DNA of 64,000 nt from DATBJJ01 sp036556425 (GTDB lineage: Bacteria; Acidobacteriota; Vicinamibacteria; Vicinamibacterales; 2-12-FULL-66-21): NCBI GenBank assembly GCA_036556425.1, contig DATBJJ010000111.1:1-64000 (forward strand), read 5' to 3'. Below the pieces are notes generated by a model. The model had not been told where the DNA came from. It worked only from the letters and a program-made list of their open reading frames with translations, and did not search any database. Each line of letters begins with the position of its first letter. Position 1 is the stretch's first letter. A program made the position numbers and the translations under genes. Below, piece after piece: positions 44,319 through 53,579 of this stretch.

Positions 44319-44936
44319 ATGATGAGTCAACGGCACCTGCGGCTGCGCGTGCTGGAGGCGCTCGAGCGGATCGTCAAGCAGTTCAGATCGCGCGAGGAGC
44401 TGTGGTCCTTGCGCGTTCCGCACGAGCCGCTGTCGCTCGACCGCGTCGTCGACGAGGCGCTCGGCGACGATCGCCGGGCGTTCGATCTCATCGCGCTGCG
44501 ATCGCGGACGCTGCTCCATCTCGAGTGGCGAGGCGGCGCGACGTGGGACGCATGGGTCGTGGTGCTCCCGTCGGGAATCAAGCTGTACTGCGATACCGGC
44601 GACGACGAGTCGCGCATCCTCGCGTCGGGAGGGAAAAACGAAGGGGACGCGAGCGACAAGTTGTTTCTCGAGCTGCTCTCGGAATCGGGCGGCGAGCATT
44701 TCGGGATCGAGATGTCGGGGGCCGCGCCGGTTCGCGCGCGTTCGTCGATCGAGGACCGCGCCTTTCTCGTCGACATCTTCGTGAACCTGTTCGAGGTCGC
44801 CGGTATGGAAGAGTCGGTGCGCGGCGATCTTCCTGCCGACGCGCGCTCACCGAGCGCAGATGAGCTTGGCAGCGACTTCCGCGTCGACGTGGAACGCTGG
44901 CTGGAGCGCGCGCTGCGCGCGCCGCGTGCGTTATAG
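44319..44936 (+). CDS. Hypothetical protein
   Basis: 205 residues, no signal or membrane segment. It is mixed alpha/beta: an N-terminal helical part (LRLRVLEALERIVKQFRSREELW), then a beta-rich core (LLHLEWRGGATWDAWVVVLPSG), and an acidic C terminus. I do not recognise the family. Two adjacent ATG codons follow GGAG; the second (44322) is also possible. The histidine kinase starts 11 bases after its stop, so they may be co-transcribed. Confidence 0.6.
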   Translation: MMSQRHLRLRVLEALERIVKQFRSREELWSLRVPHEPLSLDRVVDEALGDDRRAFDLIALRSRTLLHLEWRGGATWDAWVVVLPSGIKLYCDTGDDESRILASGGKNEGDASDKLFLELLSESGGEHFGIEMSGAAPVRARSSIEDRAFLVDIFVNLFEVAGMEESVRGDLPADARSPSADELGSDFRVDVERWLERALRAPRAL

Positions 44937-44939
44937 AAT
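44934..44939 (+). promoter_or_regulatory. -10-like element before the hybrid histidine kinase
   Basis: TAGAAT (within TTATAGAAT) overlaps the stop codon of the previous gene and ends 8 bases before the GTG. A leaderless start from within the operon is possible. Confidence 0.33.
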
Positions 44940-44947
44940 CGAGCTTC

Positions 44948-47725
44948 GTGCTTCAGGGCTCTTCTCGTTCGTCGCTTCGGCGCGTTCGTCTCGGCACCAT
45001 CCTCGCAATCCTGGTCTTGAGCACTACGGTCCCGCTAGGCCTGTTCGCCGCCCGCCTGATCTACACATCGTGGGAACAGCAGAAGACGCTCGTCAATCGC
45101 CAGAACATGGAACGCGCGCGCGCGATCAACGCCGCGCTCGATCGGGAGGTCCAGAACACGATCGCGGAGCTTCGCGTCCTCGCGTCGCTCGAGCCGATCG
45201 ATCGCGACAACCTGCAGCCGTTCCATGCCCTCGCGTCGCGAACGGTGGAACTGCTCCCCGGATGGGAGTCGGTCCGTCTCGTCGATCCATCGTCCCTGAA
45301 AGTCCTCGTGAGCACGGCGATGCCGTACGGCGAATCGTCGACGCTCCTGACCGACGACTGGGTCCGCTCGGTCCGGACGACGACCAATGCAGCGGTCTCG
45401 ACGTCCCAGCGCGATCCGGCGACCGGCAACTTCTTCGTGTCCGTGGGCGTCCCCGTGATGAGAGGGCAACGGCTCCTCTACGTGCTCGGCGCTCGCTTGC
45501 CCGTGTCGCAATTCAGCGACGTGCTGCGAACGCAGCCCGCCCCGGCCGAGGCGATCGTCGCGCTGCTCGATTCCGATCTCGCGATCCTCGCGCGCACGGT
45601 CGATGAAAAGAGCTTCATCGGCGGGAAACCGAACGAACAGTTCGCGGCGGCCGTTCGCTCGGCGTCCGAGGGCTATCTCCGATCGATGCTGCGAGACGGC
45701 ACGCCGACGTATGCGGCGTTCAACAGGTCGGCTCTGACCGGATGGACCGTCGCGCTCGGCATGCCGGCCTCCGCAATCGACGGACCACTCCTCTGGTCGA
45801 GCGGCGCGCTGATCGCGTTCATGGCGGCGATCTTCGTGAGCGGCTTCCTGATGGTGCTGTTCGTGCGGCGCCGCATCGTACGCGCGCAGACGGCCGCGAT
45901 CGAAGCGGTCCGCGCGCTCGCGCGCAGCGAGTCGTTTTCCCTGACGGACTCATCCGTCGTCGAGTTCAACGAGCTGGCGGATGGATTGCGCGAGGCGGCG
46001 GCGATCCTCGATCGCCGCCTCGAGGAACGAGACCGAGCGGAATCGGAGCGCGCCAAGGCCGTCGAGAATCTCGAGCGCGCATTGGCGGGCGAACAGGCCG
46101 CGCGTGCGGCGGGCGAACGCAACGAGGCGCGCCTCTCGGTCACGCTTCGCAGCATCGGCGACGCGGTCATCGCAACAGACGCAGAGGGACGCATCACGAT
46201 GCTCAACCCGGTCGCGCAGACGCTGACCGGATGGGCCGAATCGGAAGCCATCGGCCGGCCGATCGATGCGGTGTTCGAGACCGTCGACGAGCAGACGCGG
46301 CGTCCGAGGCCGAGCCCGATCGACCGCATTCGCGCCAACGAGGAAACCGACGCCGCCAAGATCGCGCCGTCGTACACGGTCCTCATGGCTCGCGACGGGC
46401 GGGACATTCCAATCGGCGACAGCGCGGCGGCCATCCGCGGCGTCGACGGCGCGCTGCTCGGCATCGTCGTCGTGTTCCGCGACGTGACCGCCGACCGCGA
46501 GGGTGAACGACAGCGCGCGGCGGCGCTCGAGCGCGAACAGGCCGCGCGGCGCCAGGCGGAATCGCTCAGCCGCGCGAAGGACGAGTTCGTCGCGACCGTC
46601 TCGCACGAGCTGCGAACGCCGCTCAACGCGATCTTCGGGTGGGTCGCAATGCTCAAGATGGGCTCGCTCGACGACGCGGGCCGCGCCAAAGCGCTCGAGG
46701 TGATCGAGCGCAACACGCGCGCGCAAGCGCAGCTCATCGAGGACCTGCTCGATATGGCGCGCGTGATCCGTGGAACGATCCGCCTCGAGATGCAGGCCGT
46801 CGATCTCGCCGCGGTGCTCGACGCGGCGCTGGATGCGGTCAAGCCAGCGGCTGACGCCAGGCGCGTGCAGATCACCGTCCGAGCGCCGCGCGGCGTCGCC
46901 TGCGTCTCCGGCGATGCGAGCCGCCTGCAGCAGATCTGCTGGAACCTGCTGTCGAACGCGATCAAGTTCTCGGAAGCCGGGGACGAAGTCACCGTCGATC
47001 TCGCGGCCGAAGACGACGAAGCCGTGCTGCGCGTTCACGACACCGGCGCGGGCATCGCTCCGGCGTTTCTCCCTCACGTCTTCGATCGGTTCCGGCAGGA
47101 AATGTCCGACGTCACGCGCGAGCATGCCGGCCTCGGCCTCGGTCTCGCGCTGGTTCGGCACCTCGCCGAGCTCCATGGCGGTACGGTGTCGGCGGAGAGC
47201 GCCGGAAAAGATCTCGGCGCGACGTTCACGGTGCGCCTGCCCATCATGGGGGCACGCGTCGCCCCGCAGGACGCGGCGACCGATGGATTCGCCGCCGACG
47301 TCAACGGCCACACGCTTCAGGGTCTCGACACGCTCGTCGTCGAGGACGATCCGGACACCCGCGAGCTGATGACCACGGTCCTCGAACAGGCCGGAGCAAA
47401 CGTGCGCAGCGCCGAGTCGGTGCGTCAGGCGCTCGAGCTCCTCGAGAACAAACCACCGGATGTCGTCGTCACCGACATCGCGATGCCGCAGGCGACCGGG
47501 TTCGATCTCGTGAAGCAGATTCGCGAGGATCCGCGATGGGTGGGAATCCCGACGATCGCCGTCACGGCGTACGCCAGGGCGGAGGACCGCGCTCAAGCGC
47601 TGGCGCTCGGGTTCAACGCGCACGTCGGCAAGCCGTTCACGCCGCGCGTGCTGGTCGCCATCGTCGCCGAGTGGGCCACGGCCGCATCCGGCGCTCGAAA
47701 AACTATCGATCGACCGACAACTTGA
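44948..47725 (+). CDS. Hybrid sensor histidine kinase (dCache-PAS-HisKA-HATPase-REC)
   Basis: 925 residues. TM1 lies near 19-41. A periplasmic dCache-type domain (about 45-275) follows, then TM2 near 280-305. After a HAMP-like region and coiled coil (about 350-395) comes a PAS domain (about 400-520). HisKA follows with phosphorylatable H553 in SHELRTPLN, then HATPase with N, G1 (DTGAGI) and G2 (GLGLGLAL) boxes. The C-terminal receiver has phospho-acceptor D843 (VVTDIAMP). All catalytic residues are present. No partner regulator is nearby, so the output goes to an unlinked protein. Its last 23 bases overlap the convergent gene. Confidence 0.92.
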   Translation: MLQGSSRSSLRRVRLGTILAILVLSTTVPLGLFAARLIYTSWEQQKTLVNRQNMERARAINAALDREVQNTIAELRVLASLEPIDRDNLQPFHALASRTVELLPGWESVRLVDPSSLKVLVSTAMPYGESSTLLTDDWVRSVRTTTNAAVSTSQRDPATGNFFVSVGVPVMRGQRLLYVLGARLPVSQFSDVLRTQPAPAEAIVALLDSDLAILARTVDEKSFIGGKPNEQFAAAVRSASEGYLRSMLRDGTPTYAAFNRSALTGWTVALGMPASAIDGPLLWSSGALIAFMAAIFVSGFLMVLFVRRRIVRAQTAAIEAVRALARSESFSLTDSSVVEFNELADGLREAAAILDRRLEERDRAESERAKAVENLERALAGEQAARAAGERNEARLSVTLRSIGDAVIATDAEGRITMLNPVAQTLTGWAESEAIGRPIDAVFETVDEQTRRPRPSPIDRIRANEETDAAKIAPSYTVLMARDGRDIPIGDSAAAIRGVDGALLGIVVVFRDVTADREGERQRAAALEREQAARRQAESLSRAKDEFVATVSHELRTPLNAIFGWVAMLKMGSLDDAGRAKALEVIERNTRAQAQLIEDLLDMARVIRGTIRLEMQAVDLAAVLDAALDAVKPAADARRVQITVRAPRGVACVSGDASRLQQICWNLLSNAIKFSEAGDEVTVDLAAEDDEAVLRVHDTGAGIAPAFLPHVFDRFRQEMSDVTREHAGLGLGLALVRHLAELHGGTVSAESAGKDLGATFTVRLPIMGARVAPQDAATDGFAADVNGHTLQGLDTLVVEDDPDTRELMTTVLEQAGANVRSAESVRQALELLENKPPDVVVTDIAMPQATGFDLVKQIREDPRWVGIPTIAVTAYARAEDRAQALALGFNAHVGKPFTPRVLVAIVAEWATAASGARKTIDRPTT

Positions 47726-49169
47726 AGCCCGCGGTGATCACCTGACCGCCGTGCTTCACTTGCACCCACAAGCGATATCGCCCCGCTCTTGGAAACGCGT
47801 ATGGAATAGAGAGCTCGCCCGCCGGTGCGTCATGTGCGGCATGTGAATCCGCGCGAGCGCCGCCGAGCCGAGATTCGAACTTCCGCAGCGCTGCCATCGA
47901 GATGCTGCCCGACGGATGCAGGTGCGCGAAAACGGATCCGTCTTCGCTCGCGACAACGGCGTGGCCCGACATGCCCATGTAAGGCTCGAGCATCAACGGC
48001 TTGCCATCAGGTCCCCGAGCCTTGAACGTCAACAGCTGATCCTCCCCGGCAACGAGCGGCGTGTTTCCGCGGTCCCACGCGATCGTCGATCCATCCGCGG
48101 TGGTAAAGGTCGGTTCGGCCTTCTCGTCGACGCTGGCGGCAGTGAACCACGAATCGTCGGGATCGCGATTCGCCGCATCCCTGCGGTCCGCTTCCGGTCC
48201 CCGCAGGATCGCCGTCGCGACGAGCGTTTGCGCAAACCCGCTCTCGTGGACGATGTCGCCGTACACCTTGTAGTTGCCGGGCGGCAGCGGAGGCAGGGCG
48301 ACGTCGAACGCCTCCGCCGTCGCGGTACGCGGTACAGGGTGCACGTGCGCGAACGCATCGAGATCGCGATCGCGCACGAGGAACATGTGCATCAACTTGC
48401 CGTGGTCCGGCATCAATGCGTTGTAGCGTGTCCGCACGTTGGCGGCTGGCGCCGGCCATCGCGAATCACGAATCACGAGGCTGAGCGTCTGGCGTCCATC
48501 GGCGGCCGCGACGGACGCCTCCGCGCCGAACGGGCGATACAGAATGCGCTGCGTGTAGTCGTTCGCCTCGAGATTCCACCAGCCCCATCCGCCCCACGCG
48601 ACGAGCACCATCATCACGGCGCCAACGGTCATCACGATGCGCGCGCGACGGCGATCGCGAGGGCCTGGACGTTCGCCGAGCGGGATCGTACTCTCGCGCG
48701 ACGCCGCGCCCATCAACGTCAGAACGCCCACCGCGAGAAAGAGCCCAAGGCCGGCGAGTAGAAGCCCAAGCGCGCGAGGCATCTCCTTCTGCGCGGTCGC
48801 GAGCGCGACGATGGGCACGACCGCCGTGCCCGTGCCATCGCGCCCCTCGACGGCGATGTGGACGCGGTACGACGTGGGCACCATCAACCACAATTCGGCC
48901 GCGTAGAGGCTGCGATCGCCGGGAACGGCCCGCGCGACGTCGGGCGGCGGCGCGCCTTCGGGGCCAACGTCCCATTGAATCGCCTGCACGGTGACGCGCC
49001 GGATCGCGTCGGGATCGTTCGAGGTGAAGCGAACCGTAATCTGCGCCAGGCCAGGAATGACGCCAGGCAAACGCACGGCGACGCGCAGTGGGTACGGTCC
49101 TGCCTGCCCGGTGAAGAACGTGTCGGGACTTCCGACGTGCGCCATGGAAAAAACCGCCAACAGGACCAT
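47703..49169 (-). CDS. Membrane protein with FixH/YtkA-like periplasmic domain
   Basis: 488 residues. An N-terminal hydrophobic segment precedes a beta-rich domain resembling YtkA/FixH (GPYPLRVAVRLPGVIPGLAQITV). Two transmembrane helices follow near 190-215 and 235-255. A long C-terminal beta domain has histidine-rich spots (HGKLMHMFLVRDRDLDAFAHVHPV, HAVVASEDG, HLHPSG), which could bind copper or another metal. Function is unknown; such genes often sit near oxidase or copper genes. The ATG start has no strong ribosome binding site. The reading frame stays open upstream through a 27-base tandem repeat, judged non-coding. Confidence 0.6.
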   Translation of the reverse strand: MVLLAVFSMAHVGSPDTFFTGQAGPYPLRVAVRLPGVIPGLAQITVRFTSNDPDAIRRVTVQAIQWDVGPEGAPPPDVARAVPGDRSLYAAELWLMVPTSYRVHIAVEGRDGTGTAVVPIVALATAQKEMPRALGLLLAGLGLFLAVGVLTLMGAASRESTIPLGERPGPRDRRRARIVMTVGAVMMVLVAWGGWGWWNLEANDYTQRILYRPFGAEASVAAADGRQTLSLVIRDSRWPAPAANVRTRYNALMPDHGKLMHMFLVRDRDLDAFAHVHPVPRTATAEAFDVALPPLPPGNYKVYGDIVHESGFAQTLVATAILRGPEADRRDAANRDPDDSWFTAASVDEKAEPTFTTADGSTIAWDRGNTPLVAGEDQLLTFKARGPDGKPLMLEPYMGMSGHAVVASEDGSVFAHLHPSGSISMAALRKFESRLGGARADSHAAHDAPAGELSIPYAFPRAGRYRLWVQVKHGGQVITAGFKLSVDR

Positions 49170-49181
49170 GGCGATTCTGCG

Positions 49182-49235
49182 TACCGCTCGGATCCGGACA
49201 CTGGGGTCTACCGCTCGGATCCGGACACTGGGGTC
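49182..49235. repeat. 27-base tandem duplication upstream of the FixH-like gene
   Basis: Two exact head-to-tail copies of TACCGCTCGGATCCGGACAC followed by TGGGGTC. Being 27 bases it keeps the frame, so it reads as DPSVRIRAV twice on the minus strand. Confidence 0.85.
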
Positions 49236-49243
49236 AGACCCCA
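49229..49243. repeat. TGGGGTCAGACCCCA palindrome
   Basis: TGGGGTC and GACCCCA around a central A, a perfect 7-base-arm inverted repeat at the end of the 27-base tandem copies. It is REP-like in shape and lies in the spacer between two minus-strand genes. Confidence 0.75.
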
Positions 49244-49261
49244 ACCGCGTGTTTACACACA

Positions 49262-50362
49262 TCACCGCCGAACTCTCGCCATCCAGGTGCCGCGCCATAA
49301 TCCGACGCGGCTCGAGAGGAACGCCAGCGGCAGCGCGATGAGGAGCCCGCGCGTCATATCGTCGGACGGATTGAACTCCTGCCATCGCTCCTGCGCGATC
49401 GGATGAACCATGTACGCCATGCGGTCGGTCGCAAAGATCCAGTTGTGCGACCAGTCGCTCATGAGGAAGCTCGCAAAGTGCCATTGGGCAGCTGTAAAGA
49501 GCCCAACAAAGACAATCGCGATCACCGCGGCGAGCCGCCAATCACGTCCGCGCCCGGCCTTGCGCATGACGAGATCGATCGCGATGGCCGGCACGATCAG
49601 GAGGAGCGGCGGATCCGGCGGGAGGAAGCGATCGAGCTGCACGTAGATCGGCCCGAGCAGCGGCCGTCCCGCGAAGAGCGGAAGGATCCACACCATCAGC
49701 AACACGACTGCGCTGTACGCGCCCGCCGCGATCGTCGCCGGCCAGCGCATCGTCGACGCTCTGCCGGTACTGACGAGGAAAACCGGAAAGACGCCGCAGA
49801 CGACCTGATAGAAGAGCGCGCGGTGCATGTCCCACCGCTGCACGTACTCGGTCGAGAGCGTGGCGACGTTGAGCAGCATCAAGCCCGCGCTGTAGAGGAA
49901 CAGCCATTGCAGCCGCCGATCGTGCCCGTTGCTGCGATTCTGCGCGGCAACGGCCATCAGCATCGCACCCAACTGGATCGCGCCAATGCCCGCGGCGAGG
50001 ACGGCATGCGGCGGGCTCAAGATCTTCACGTCCAGGCCGTACGCGTTGTGCCACCAATCGTCGAACGGCGCCGACGTGAGCATCGCGAACGATCCCCAGA
50101 TGCAGATCCACGCGCCGAGCGGCGCGCGGAAGCCCCAGAACCGGACGGTCTCCTCGCGCTCCGCCGGCGTGGCCGCAAACGTCAGCCGCAGCGCGAGCCA
50201 GCCGCACGTGACGCCGGCGACGAGTCCGCCGAGATAGATGGCGAGGTGCGCGGGCGTCCAGAACGTGTCGCGCCCGATTGTCTGATGCCAGGAGATGTCC
50301 CACAGGACGCCGACGATCACGCTCGTCGAGGCGAAGAGCACCGCGTAAATCGTCCACGACAC
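49262..50362 (-). CDS. Polytopic membrane protein of unknown function
   Basis: 366 residues with about nine hydrophobic segments. Trp/His-rich spots lie at the ends of helices (DISWHQTIG, DDWWHNAYGL, EYVQRWDMHRALFYQ, HPIAQERWQEF). No known family recognised; the His residues at membrane faces could be metal or haem ligands (inference). GTG start. It sits between the FixH-like gene and a small single-helix protein, all in one direction, suggesting a joint membrane function. Confidence 0.65.
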   Translation of the reverse strand: MSWTIYAVLFASTSVIVGVLWDISWHQTIGRDTFWTPAHLAIYLGGLVAGVTCGWLALRLTFAATPAEREETVRFWGFRAPLGAWICIWGSFAMLTSAPFDDWWHNAYGLDVKILSPPHAVLAAGIGAIQLGAMLMAVAAQNRSNGHDRRLQWLFLYSAGLMLLNVATLSTEYVQRWDMHRALFYQVVCGVFPVFLVSTGRASTMRWPATIAAGAYSAVVLLMVWILPLFAGRPLLGPIYVQLDRFLPPDPPLLLIVPAIAIDLVMRKAGRGRDWRLAAVIAIVFVGLFTAAQWHFASFLMSDWSHNWIFATDRMAYMVHPIAQERWQEFNPSDDMTRGLLIALPLAFLSSRVGLWRGTWMARVRR

Positions 50363-50371
50363 GCGCTCGTC

Positions 50372-50716
50372 CTAGAATCTCTGGAACGCCGATCCGTCCC
50401 AGTGCGCGAGCTTGCGGTTCGATTCGGCGTCGAGGATCGTCATCTGTCCCGAGCTCCCCTGCTCGCGGCAGTACTCGCCGAGCACACGTCCCGTCTGCTC
50501 TTGATCGCTCGCGCGCATCGCCTGCCAGTACGACACCTGCACGAACGTTTCCATCGACTGGCAGCTGCGCCGCACCATCATCGGTCCGCGCTCGAGCGAG
50601 CGAATGAACCGGGCGCGGCGCCCTTCGGCCGTGAAGAGCTCGGGCCTCAACACGTACGCCGCGGCGATCGCGACGGCAACGATAACGACAACGGCGAGCA
50701 CGAGGCGTTTGAACAC
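50372..50716 (-). CDS. Small membrane-anchored protein of unknown function
   Basis: 114 residues: one N-terminal transmembrane helix (KRLVLAVVVIVAVAIAAAYV), then a mostly helical soluble part with two Cys (SCQSME, EYCREQ). The GTG start has AGG seven bases upstream and lies 4 bases after the stop of the GGT fusion gene. I do not recognise a family. Confidence 0.6.
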   Translation of the reverse strand: MFKRLVLAVVVIVAVAIAAAYVLRPELFTAEGRRARFIRSLERGPMMVRRSCQSMETFVQVSYWQAMRASDQEQTGRVLGEYCREQGSSGQMTILDAESNRKLAHWDGSAFQRF

Positions 50717-50720
50717 AATG

Positions 50721-53570
50721 CTACCTGCTCGACGGCGTGGTACCAACGGCGCGCACGGCAACCGCGGCGTGGGATCGGCGCGGCTCGGCGCCTCCCTGGA
50801 CTTCACGGCGCTCGGCGTCGACGATTGCCGCCGCGGCGTAGCCGTAGCGGACCTCGCCCTTGCGCCCGATCTTCTGGAATCGATGGCCGCGGGCGCTCAG
50901 ATCCGTCAGCACCGATCGCGGAATGCGATCCTCGATCTGCGGACGGCTCCCGCCGGGATCCGCGGGATCGCGGCCGACGAGAAACCGCGCGCCTTCGATT
51001 GCGCGCTGCGCGTCCATGCCACCGTCGATCACGTTGAGGATGATGCCGTACACAGATGCCGGAATCCAGGCGTTGCCCGCGGCCGACACGGCGAGCCGCG
51101 ACGCGCCCACACGATCGCCGGATCCGCCGCGGAAGACGAGCGTTGGAACGCTCGTCGACGACGAGCGCGCGAGCGGCAACGCGCGGCCAGGCGCGGCCCC
51201 GCCGGCAAATCGCAGATGGTTGTTGTAGAGAAAACCGAGGCCGTCCGAGACGTAGAACGTTCCGCCCCACGTGCTGAGCGTCTGCGTGACCGCGATCATG
51301 TTGCCGTCGACGTCCACGACGGCAAATGCGGTCGTGCCGCGTCCGATGCGCTCGGGCGGTCCGTCGCCCTGCGGGCTGCTGCGATCGCGATACACCTTCG
51401 CCGGATCGATGCGCTTGAAGAGCGACGCCGCGTGCGCCGCGTCGAGGTGCGATCCCAGATTGACGTCCCACAGCGCCGGATCGGCGATGCGCGCGCCCTG
51501 ATCGCGGACGCGCCAGGCTTCGATCGCGTAGTGCAGGTAATCGGCGTCGGTCGCATACGTCGCGCCGGCGCGCGGCGTGTATTGATCGAGGATCTGCAGC
51601 GTCTCGATCATCGCCGCGCCGGTCGACACGGGCGGCGGCGCCGAGAAGATCGTATGGCCGCGGTACTTGCCTGACAGCGGGCGGCGCTCGATCGCGCGGT
51701 ATTGCGCGAGATCGTCGATGCCGATGATGCCGCCGTTCTTCGCCATGTCGTCGGCGATCCGCCGCGCGATCGATCCGCGGTAGAACGCATCGGCTCCATC
51801 CTTGGCGATCGTGCGGAGCGTCGACGCGTAGTCCGTGTTGACGAAGCGATCGCCCGCTCGCGGCACTTTTCCGTCCGGAAGGTAGATCCGCTTCGACGCC
51901 GCGTACTTCTCGAAGAACCGGCGGCCTTCCGCGATCGACGTGGGCAGCGACGCATCGAGCGTGTAGCCGCTCTCCGCGTATTCGATCGCCGGCGCGATCA
52001 AATCGGCCCACGTCAGTTTCTTGCTGCCGTATTTCCGGTACAGCAGGTCCAGCCCCGCGACGACGCCGGGAATGTTGGCCGCAGCCGCGCCGTCGCTCGA
52101 CGCGTTCGCGAGGATCGGGTTGTCGCGCGTCGCACGGATCGGCGCCTGGTCCTTGTAGTCGATCGCGACGGGCTCGGTCATCCCCGACAGGTAGAGCATC
52201 GCCATGCCGTCGCCGCCGATGCCCGACGCCTCCGGCTCGACGACGCCGAGCGCGAAGGCGACCGCCACGGCCGCATCCACGATGTTGCCGCCGCGCTCCA
52301 GCGCGATCGCACCCGCGCGCGACGCGAGCGGGTGACCCGAGACGACAACCGCCCGATCCGACACGACCAGCGGCTTGATGAGGGGCTGATCCGCAATCAT
52401 CCGATCGAGGACCGTCTCGAGCGCCGCTTCGTCGGCCGCGGTCTCGGCCGCCGGACGGTGCGCCGCGCGCAGCTCCTGCCAGCGCGACGCCGACGGTCCC
52501 TCCGAGTAATACAAGCGCCGGAGCGTTTCCCATACGCGATCGAAGGCCGCGAGCAGCTGACCATCCTTCGGCGCGGCGTGCGCGATCTCCCGCGCGCCCG
52601 CGTCAACCGGCAGCGGCGCGTCGATCGTCCACAATCTGAACGCCTCCGCGTTCGCGAAAAGCGGTGGAGGCTCGTCGCTGTTGCGCTCCGGGTTCCCGTT
52701 GTACGTCGGATCGGGCGGAGGGATGTTCGCGATCGCGATGCGTCGGCCGTCGGGCGACCATGCCGGCGCGCCGCCGCGCCTCGACACCAGCACCGGCGTG
52801 TCTGCCGGCCGCGGACGCGGACTGGTGTTCGCGTCGGGAGGAGGCGGCGGGGCTTCCACGCCGCTCACCCAAACGGATCCAGCGCCTTCGCGGACGGCGT
52901 AGTACGCGAGGCGCTGCCCGTCCGGCGACCACGACGGGTATCCTTCAGTGCCACGGGCCCGCACGACGCGCGTCCGCGTCACGCGATCGCGAGGGCCGAG
53001 CGCAAGCTCCGCCACCCACACGTCCACGTCTCCATCGTCCGACTCGCGATCCGAAACATAGGCGACGCGGCTGCCGTCGGGGGAGACGCGTGCCTGCCGC
53101 TCGTCGTCATTTGCCGTGTCGTTGAAGAGAGCTTTTGGATCGCCGCCGCTTGCGGACACCACATACAAGCGCCACCGGCCGCCTTCGCGATGCGAGAAGA
53201 TGATGCGGCCGTCCGTCGTCCATGACGGCCAGCGCTCGTCGCCGGAGAGCGTCGTGACCTTTCTGGCGCTCCCACCGGCGCTCGGGACGACGACGAGATC
53301 GAAGCCGCCGCCGCCGTCGGCGGAGAACGCAATCGACTTGCCATCGGACGACCACGCGGGATCGCGTTCCACATCAGAGCTCTCCTGATGGAGCGCTTTG
53401 CCGTTCCGTCCGTCGGGCGATGTGATCCAGATGCGATCGAGGTACGAGAAGGCCAGCCGCCGGCCGTCGGGCGACCACGCCGGCTCGCGCGCGCCTCGAG
53501 GCGTCGTCTGCGCGACGAGCGAGAGCGCGCAGGTTGCCGCGGCGAGAAGAGCGAGTGTCGCGTTCCGCAC
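50721..53570 (-). CDS. TolB-type propeller / gamma-glutamyltransferase fusion, exported
   Basis: 949 residues with a signal peptide (LALLAAATCALSLVAQ). Residues ~25-310 are WSPDGRRLAF-type TolB/PD40 propeller blades. Residues ~385-949 are a complete gamma-glutamyltransferase Ntn-hydrolase. Its processing nucleophile is T746 in GRGTTAFAVVD, and GGDGMAML and the NIPGVVAGL region are conserved. Standard GGT is ~560-580 residues without a propeller. GGT transfers or hydrolyses gamma-glutamyl groups such as those of glutathione; the propeller may bind substrate or anchor the enzyme outside the cytoplasm. GTG start. Confidence 0.88.
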   Translation of the reverse strand: MRNATLALLAAATCALSLVAQTTPRGAREPAWSPDGRRLAFSYLDRIWITSPDGRNGKALHQESSDVERDPAWSSDGKSIAFSADGGGGFDLVVVPSAGGSARKVTTLSGDERWPSWTTDGRIIFSHREGGRWRLYVVSASGGDPKALFNDTANDDERQARVSPDGSRVAYVSDRESDDGDVDVWVAELALGPRDRVTRTRVVRARGTEGYPSWSPDGQRLAYYAVREGAGSVWVSGVEAPPPPPDANTSPRPRPADTPVLVSRRGGAPAWSPDGRRIAIANIPPPDPTYNGNPERNSDEPPPLFANAEAFRLWTIDAPLPVDAGAREIAHAAPKDGQLLAAFDRVWETLRRLYYSEGPSASRWQELRAAHRPAAETAADEAALETVLDRMIADQPLIKPLVVSDRAVVVSGHPLASRAGAIALERGGNIVDAAVAVAFALGVVEPEASGIGGDGMAMLYLSGMTEPVAIDYKDQAPIRATRDNPILANASSDGAAAANIPGVVAGLDLLYRKYGSKKLTWADLIAPAIEYAESGYTLDASLPTSIAEGRRFFEKYAASKRIYLPDGKVPRAGDRFVNTDYASTLRTIAKDGADAFYRGSIARRIADDMAKNGGIIGIDDLAQYRAIERRPLSGKYRGHTIFSAPPPVSTGAAMIETLQILDQYTPRAGATYATDADYLHYAIEAWRVRDQGARIADPALWDVNLGSHLDAAHAASLFKRIDPAKVYRDRSSPQGDGPPERIGRGTTAFAVVDVDGNMIAVTQTLSTWGGTFYVSDGLGFLYNNHLRFAGGAAPGRALPLARSSSTSVPTLVFRGGSGDRVGASRLAVSAAGNAWIPASVYGIILNVIDGGMDAQRAIEGARFLVGRDPADPGGSRPQIEDRIPRSVLTDLSARGHRFQKIGRKGEVRYGYAAAAIVDAERREVQGGAEPRRSHAAVAVRAVGTTPSSR

Positions 53571-53579
53571 GCGGGCCGC

